Assembly (NCBI GenBank): GCA_964611185.1
Contig: CAZSXE010000035.1
Coordinates: forward strand, 1 to 16,567
DNA length: 16,567 bases
From: CAAGNP01 sp964611185
GTDB lineage: Bacteria; Bacteroidota; Bacteroidia; Bacteroidales; UBA932
Direction: 5' to 3'
Shown: positions 14,196 to 16,567 of the stretch, one piece after another
How positions within the stretch are numbered: position 1 is the first letter of the stretch
Layout: every line of letters starts with the position of its first letter
Notes under the pieces: model-generated
Seen by the model: the letters and a program-made list of their open reading frames with translations, nothing else
What the model was told of the DNA's origin: nothing
Database searches by the model: none
Made by a program: the position numbers and the translations under genes

Positions 14196-14975
14196 ATGAC
14201 TCGGAACAATAAATATGCTTCACCTTTCGATAAACAGGGGCGAGTTGTAGGTATCGTATTAACGATTCTCATCCACGCTACGCTCCTTTTTGTCGGTGCG
14301 GGAGTAGGATTAAAATACATATATCCTCCCCCTGCCGAACAAGGCATATTATTGGAATTTATTCCTGAAGAAGAGCCAAAACCGATACAAGTAAAGACAG
14401 GTGTAGAGCCGAGAGCGAAAAAGGCAGACCCTGAAAAAGAAATTCGCCTCGTTCAAAAGTCCGAAGCGGCCAATGTAGGGGTAAAAGAAAACCACAGCGC
14501 AGAGGCTACTATGGGGCAAGAGGGGGATGTTCCTGTCCCGGAACCGCCGAGGCCGAAGCCGATTAACCGCAAAGCACTTTTTTCAAGTGCGAAAAACAGC
14601 AAACAAGATACTTTAGCTCCTCAGAGTGCCGATAAAGTATCAGATGCGCTGAAAGCGGGACATCCTGAGGGAAATACCGCTTTTGGAAATACTGACGGGA
14701 CTCCGACTGCGAGACTTCAGGGGAGAACAGTGGAGGGGTATCTTCCTGTACCTGAATATAATGTAGAAAAAGCAGGAAAAGTAGTGGTAGAAATTCGTGT
14801 TGACCAATACGGAAAAGTAACAAATGCCATCCCCGGTTACAAAGGGACCACAGTTCAGGACAAGACTTTATGGGAAGCAGCCCGAAAAGCAGCTTTGGAT
14901 GCTAAATTCAACAACTCACAAAGTGCTCCCACCATTCAGAGCGGCACAATAACATATATTTTCAGACTTCGCTAA
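14196..14975 (+). CDS. tonB: TonB-family energy transducer
   Basis: The 259-residue product has the TonB layout: a short cytosolic N-terminus, one membrane anchor (about 17-41), a proline- and charge-rich periplasmic linker (about 43-170, including EPKPIQV and PEPPRPKPI) and a C-terminal TonB domain (about 180-259). In the C-domain, VVVEIRVDQYGKVTNAIPG and LWEAARKAALDAKFN fit the family, ending in a beta strand TITYIFRLR. It would transmit ExbB-ExbD energy to outer-membrane TonB-dependent receptors. The linker is short on the long Pro-Lys/Pro-Glu runs of enteric TonB, which is usual in Bacteroidota. It ends 7 bases from the convergent ABC permease gene. Confidence 0.85.
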   Translation: MTRNNKYASPFDKQGRVVGIVLTILIHATLLFVGAGVGLKYIYPPPAEQGILLEFIPEEEPKPIQVKTGVEPRAKKADPEKEIRLVQKSEAANVGVKENHSAEATMGQEGDVPVPEPPRPKPINRKALFSSAKNSKQDTLAPQSADKVSDALKAGHPEGNTAFGNTDGTPTARLQGRTVEGYLPVPEYNVEKAGKVVVEIRVDQYGKVTNAIPGYKGTTVQDKTLWEAARKAALDAKFNNSQSAPTIQSGTITYIFRLR

Positions 14976-14982
14976 ATAATCA

Positions 14983-16248
14983 CTACTCATACCTCAGAGA
15001 CTCTATGGGATCGAGAGCGGCAGCTCGCTTGGCGGGGATAAAACCGGATAACACACCTACTGCAAGACATACCAAGACGGCAGAAATAATCCAAATCCAA
15101 GGGATAACAAAATCCACTTTCATCGCATAAGCAACCACATTTCCCACTATAATTCCTATCACTATTCCGAATATCCCTCCGAGCTGTCCAATCACTATCG
15201 CTTCGATGAGAAACTGCTGATGTATCCTTTTAGAAGACGCTCCGAGAGCCTTTCTCGTGCCGATTTCGCGTGTTCTTTCTTTTACCGAGACAAGCATAAT
15301 ATTCATCAGTCCCACAGCAGCTCCGAGGAGGGTGATAAAACCGATTACAGCAGCAGCTATGGTGACGGTTTTCATAGTTTTCATACTCTCTGAGACCATA
15401 ATATCGTTCCTCGAAACCCTAAAATCATCAGGATCGTAGGGACTCAACCGTCTTGAAGCACGAAAAACCATCGTAGCATCATCGATAACTTTATTCAGAT
15501 CGGCCCCCAACGGGGGGATAACTCCTACCGTAAACGAAGTATTATCATCGATAAATGATGCTCTCGCATTGGTTACCGAAATTAAAACAGAATTATCAAT
15601 ATTTTCGGAATAAGACTCACCCACCTTTTTTATAACACCTATCACCTTATATCTCCTAGCGCCGATGGTGATCACTTCACCTACAGGATTCATCTTCTCC
15701 TTAAAAAGTTTTTTCTTAATAACATCACCTATTATGCATACATAGTCGCAATTATCAATATCATTTTTTGAAAAATTCCTCCCTTTTTCCAATTCGTATG
15801 ATTTAAAGAGGAGATAATTATCATCTGAAGCAATAATATCGACATTAGGGTCTGTCTTCTGAGATTCAAATTTTACTGTCTGCCCATAAGCAGCACCGGT
15901 ACTCAATGTGACAATACTTCCTTTTAATTTAAAATTATCTACAAAATATTTTGCCTGAGAATAAGAGATATTCCTTTTATTTTTCATCCTTCTTTTCTGA
16001 GAAGAGGTGGTATTTGAATACTCTGCACGAAAATAGAAAGAATTCGCCCCGAGCTTTCCGAAACTATCTTCTAAAGAGTTCTTTAGCGCATCAGTCGCAG
16101 TAAGGATACCTACGAGGGATGTTATACCGATGGCAATAATAATAATCGTCAAGACAGAACGAAGGCCATTGCTTCTGATAGATCTGACTGCTACATGAAA
16201 ATTTTCTCTGAATAAGGGAGACAACCCCAACACTCTTTTTCTCTCCAT
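14983..16248 (-). CDS. MacB/FtsX-type ABC transporter permease
   Basis: This is a 421-residue permease of the MacB type: an N-terminal membrane helix (about 31-51), a large periplasmic domain (about 52-290, MacB_PCD-like) and three C-terminal helices (about 294-319, 348-373 and 384-404; FtsX domain). The cytosolic coupling segment SVKERTREIGTRKALGAS (321-338) and the final AAALDPIESLRYE are family hallmarks. MacB-type systems move substrates across the envelope by mechanotransmission and do not form a channel; they export macrolides, peptides or lipoproteins depending on the member. No ATPase or membrane-fusion gene is next to it in this window, so partners must be encoded elsewhere or beyond the edge. 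The substrate is unknown. Confidence 0.88.
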   Translation of the reverse strand: MERKRVLGLSPLFRENFHVAVRSIRSNGLRSVLTIIIIAIGITSLVGILTATDALKNSLEDSFGKLGANSFYFRAEYSNTTSSQKRRMKNKRNISYSQAKYFVDNFKLKGSIVTLSTGAAYGQTVKFESQKTDPNVDIIASDDNYLLFKSYELEKGRNFSKNDIDNCDYVCIIGDVIKKKLFKEKMNPVGEVITIGARRYKVIGVIKKVGESYSENIDNSVLISVTNARASFIDDNTSFTVGVIPPLGADLNKVIDDATMVFRASRRLSPYDPDDFRVSRNDIMVSESMKTMKTVTIAAAVIGFITLLGAAVGLMNIMLVSVKERTREIGTRKALGASSKRIHQQFLIEAIVIGQLGGIFGIVIGIIVGNVVAYAMKVDFVIPWIWIISAVLVCLAVGVLSGFIPAKRAAALDPIESLRYE

Positions 16249-16325
16249 ACCTTAATAATTAGATTGTAAAAGTAGGAATATTTAATTGAAAAACATACCT
16301 TTGCGCCCTAATTTTATAAATAATA
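16249..16325. other. Divergent intergenic region upstream of ABC permease
   Basis: This 77-base AT-rich gap lies between divergent genes. On the minus strand TACTTTTA (16274-16267) is an imperfect -7 element for the permease gene, with no clear -33. The plus strand has a better element, listed separately. No RNA gene is visible. Confidence 0.6.
16296..16303 (+). promoter_or_regulatory. Candidate -7 element for the right-edge gene
   Basis: TACCTTTG matches TAnnTTTG. It would start transcription near 16310, about 16 bases before the ATG at 16326. A -33 TTTG is not evident at the expected distance. Confidence 0.45.
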
Positions 16326-16567
16326 ATGAGAACAAGAATTCAAAGAGGTCCTGCTGAAGAAGGCACGGCCGAAAAAAAACAAAACGGAGCGATAGAAAGC
16401 TACGACATCCCTAAAAGAAATTTCGGAAGGAGATATGGAGAGAAACCTGCTGAAGATCGCGAAAGACGACCTCAGAGGTCATACGGCGAACGCTCCGAAA
16501 GACCACATTCTGACAGACCATTTTCTGACAGACCGAAAAGATCATTCGGAGAACGCTCCGAAAGACC
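16326..16567 (+). CDS. 5'-partial gene, Arg-rich disordered N-terminus
   Basis: The ATG at 16326 opens a frame that runs out of the window without a stop, giving 80 complete codons. The product is very rich in Arg, Glu, Ser, Gly and Pro, with no hydrophobic core: MRTRIQRGPAEEG, then SYGERSERP (52-60) and SFGERSERP (73-81), separated by two SDRPxx units. Such basic low-complexity starts are common on Bacteroidota rRNA pseudouridine synthases of the RsuA/RluB type, and also occur on RNA helicases and other RNA-binding proteins. I favour the pseudouridine synthase, but the catalytic domain lies outside the window, so this is only a guess. A promoter element lies 23 bases upstream. Confidence 0.55.
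   Translation, partial: MRTRIQRGPAEEGTAEKKQNGAIESYDIPKRNFGRRYGEKPAEDRERRPQRSYGERSERPHSDRPFSDRPKRSFGERSER
16479..16567 (+). repeat. Imperfect in-frame coding repeats
   Basis: A 26-base unit at 16479-16504 recurs at 16542-16567, with the last 16 bases (CGCTCCGAAAGACC and two before) almost identical. Between them TTCTGACAGACC occurs twice (16508-16519 and 16523-16534), 15 bases apart. All spacings are multiples of three, so the protein repeats SxGERSERP and SDRP. The array may continue past the window. Confidence 0.75.

Overview
This window comes from a member of the Bacteroidota, most probably order Bacteroidales. The evidence is a complete bat (aerotolerance) operon in the order moxR, DUF58, a BatD-like gene, batA, batBC, batD, batE. 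It is supported by promoter elements of the Bacteroidota type (TAnnTTTG at -7), mostly A-rich start sites without Shine-Dalgarno motifs, a type B ribosomal protein L31, and a basic low-complexity protein start at the right edge. I cannot name family or genus. The window is almost fully coding and no stretch over 300 bases lacks a gene.

Positions 1-12216 form one long minus-strand block. Transcription probably starts near 12250 and runs leftward through moxR, the DUF58 gene, an unnamed signal-peptide/one-TM protein, batA, a batB-batC fusion, batD, batE, glmM, a divergent DUF1343 (NamZ/GH171-like) gene and a small-molecule sugar kinase of the NahK/AmgK type. Spacing between these genes runs from 11-base overlap to a 16-base gap, so they look co-transcribed. 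rpmE2 (L31) follows with its own good promoter and a hairpin terminator at 1-31.

The Bat half encodes an envelope machine: a cytosolic MoxR AAA+ ATPase, a cytosolic DUF58 VWA-type partner, two membrane-anchored periplasmic VWA proteins (one fused to TPRs and a Gln/Asn/Asp/Lys repeat tail), two signal-peptide/one-TM proteins with related cytosolic tails, and BatE (TPR plus SH3). The three genes downstream of batE suggest amino-sugar or peptidoglycan salvage: a glycosidase-family protein without a signal peptide, an anomeric sugar kinase and a phosphohexosamine mutase. That link is inferred from family and position.

Positions 12282-14975 form a plus-strand operon, truA-exbB-exbD-tonB, pairing a tRNA pseudouridine synthase with a complete TonB energising set. 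It converges with only 7 bases of separation on a minus-strand MacB-type ABC permease (14983-16248). At the right edge (16326 onward) a plus-strand gene begins with an Arg/Glu/Ser/Gly-rich disordered segment and is cut by the window end; a pseudouridine synthase of the RsuA/RluB type with a Bacteroidota N-terminal extension is the best guess.

The items most worth a second look are the coupling of the bat operon to a possible peptidoglycan-salvage trio, the loss of signature residues in the DUF1343 protein, the BatB-BatC fusion whose internal membrane segment looks like a retained BatC signal peptide, and the shared cytosolic domain of BatD and the unnamed protein.
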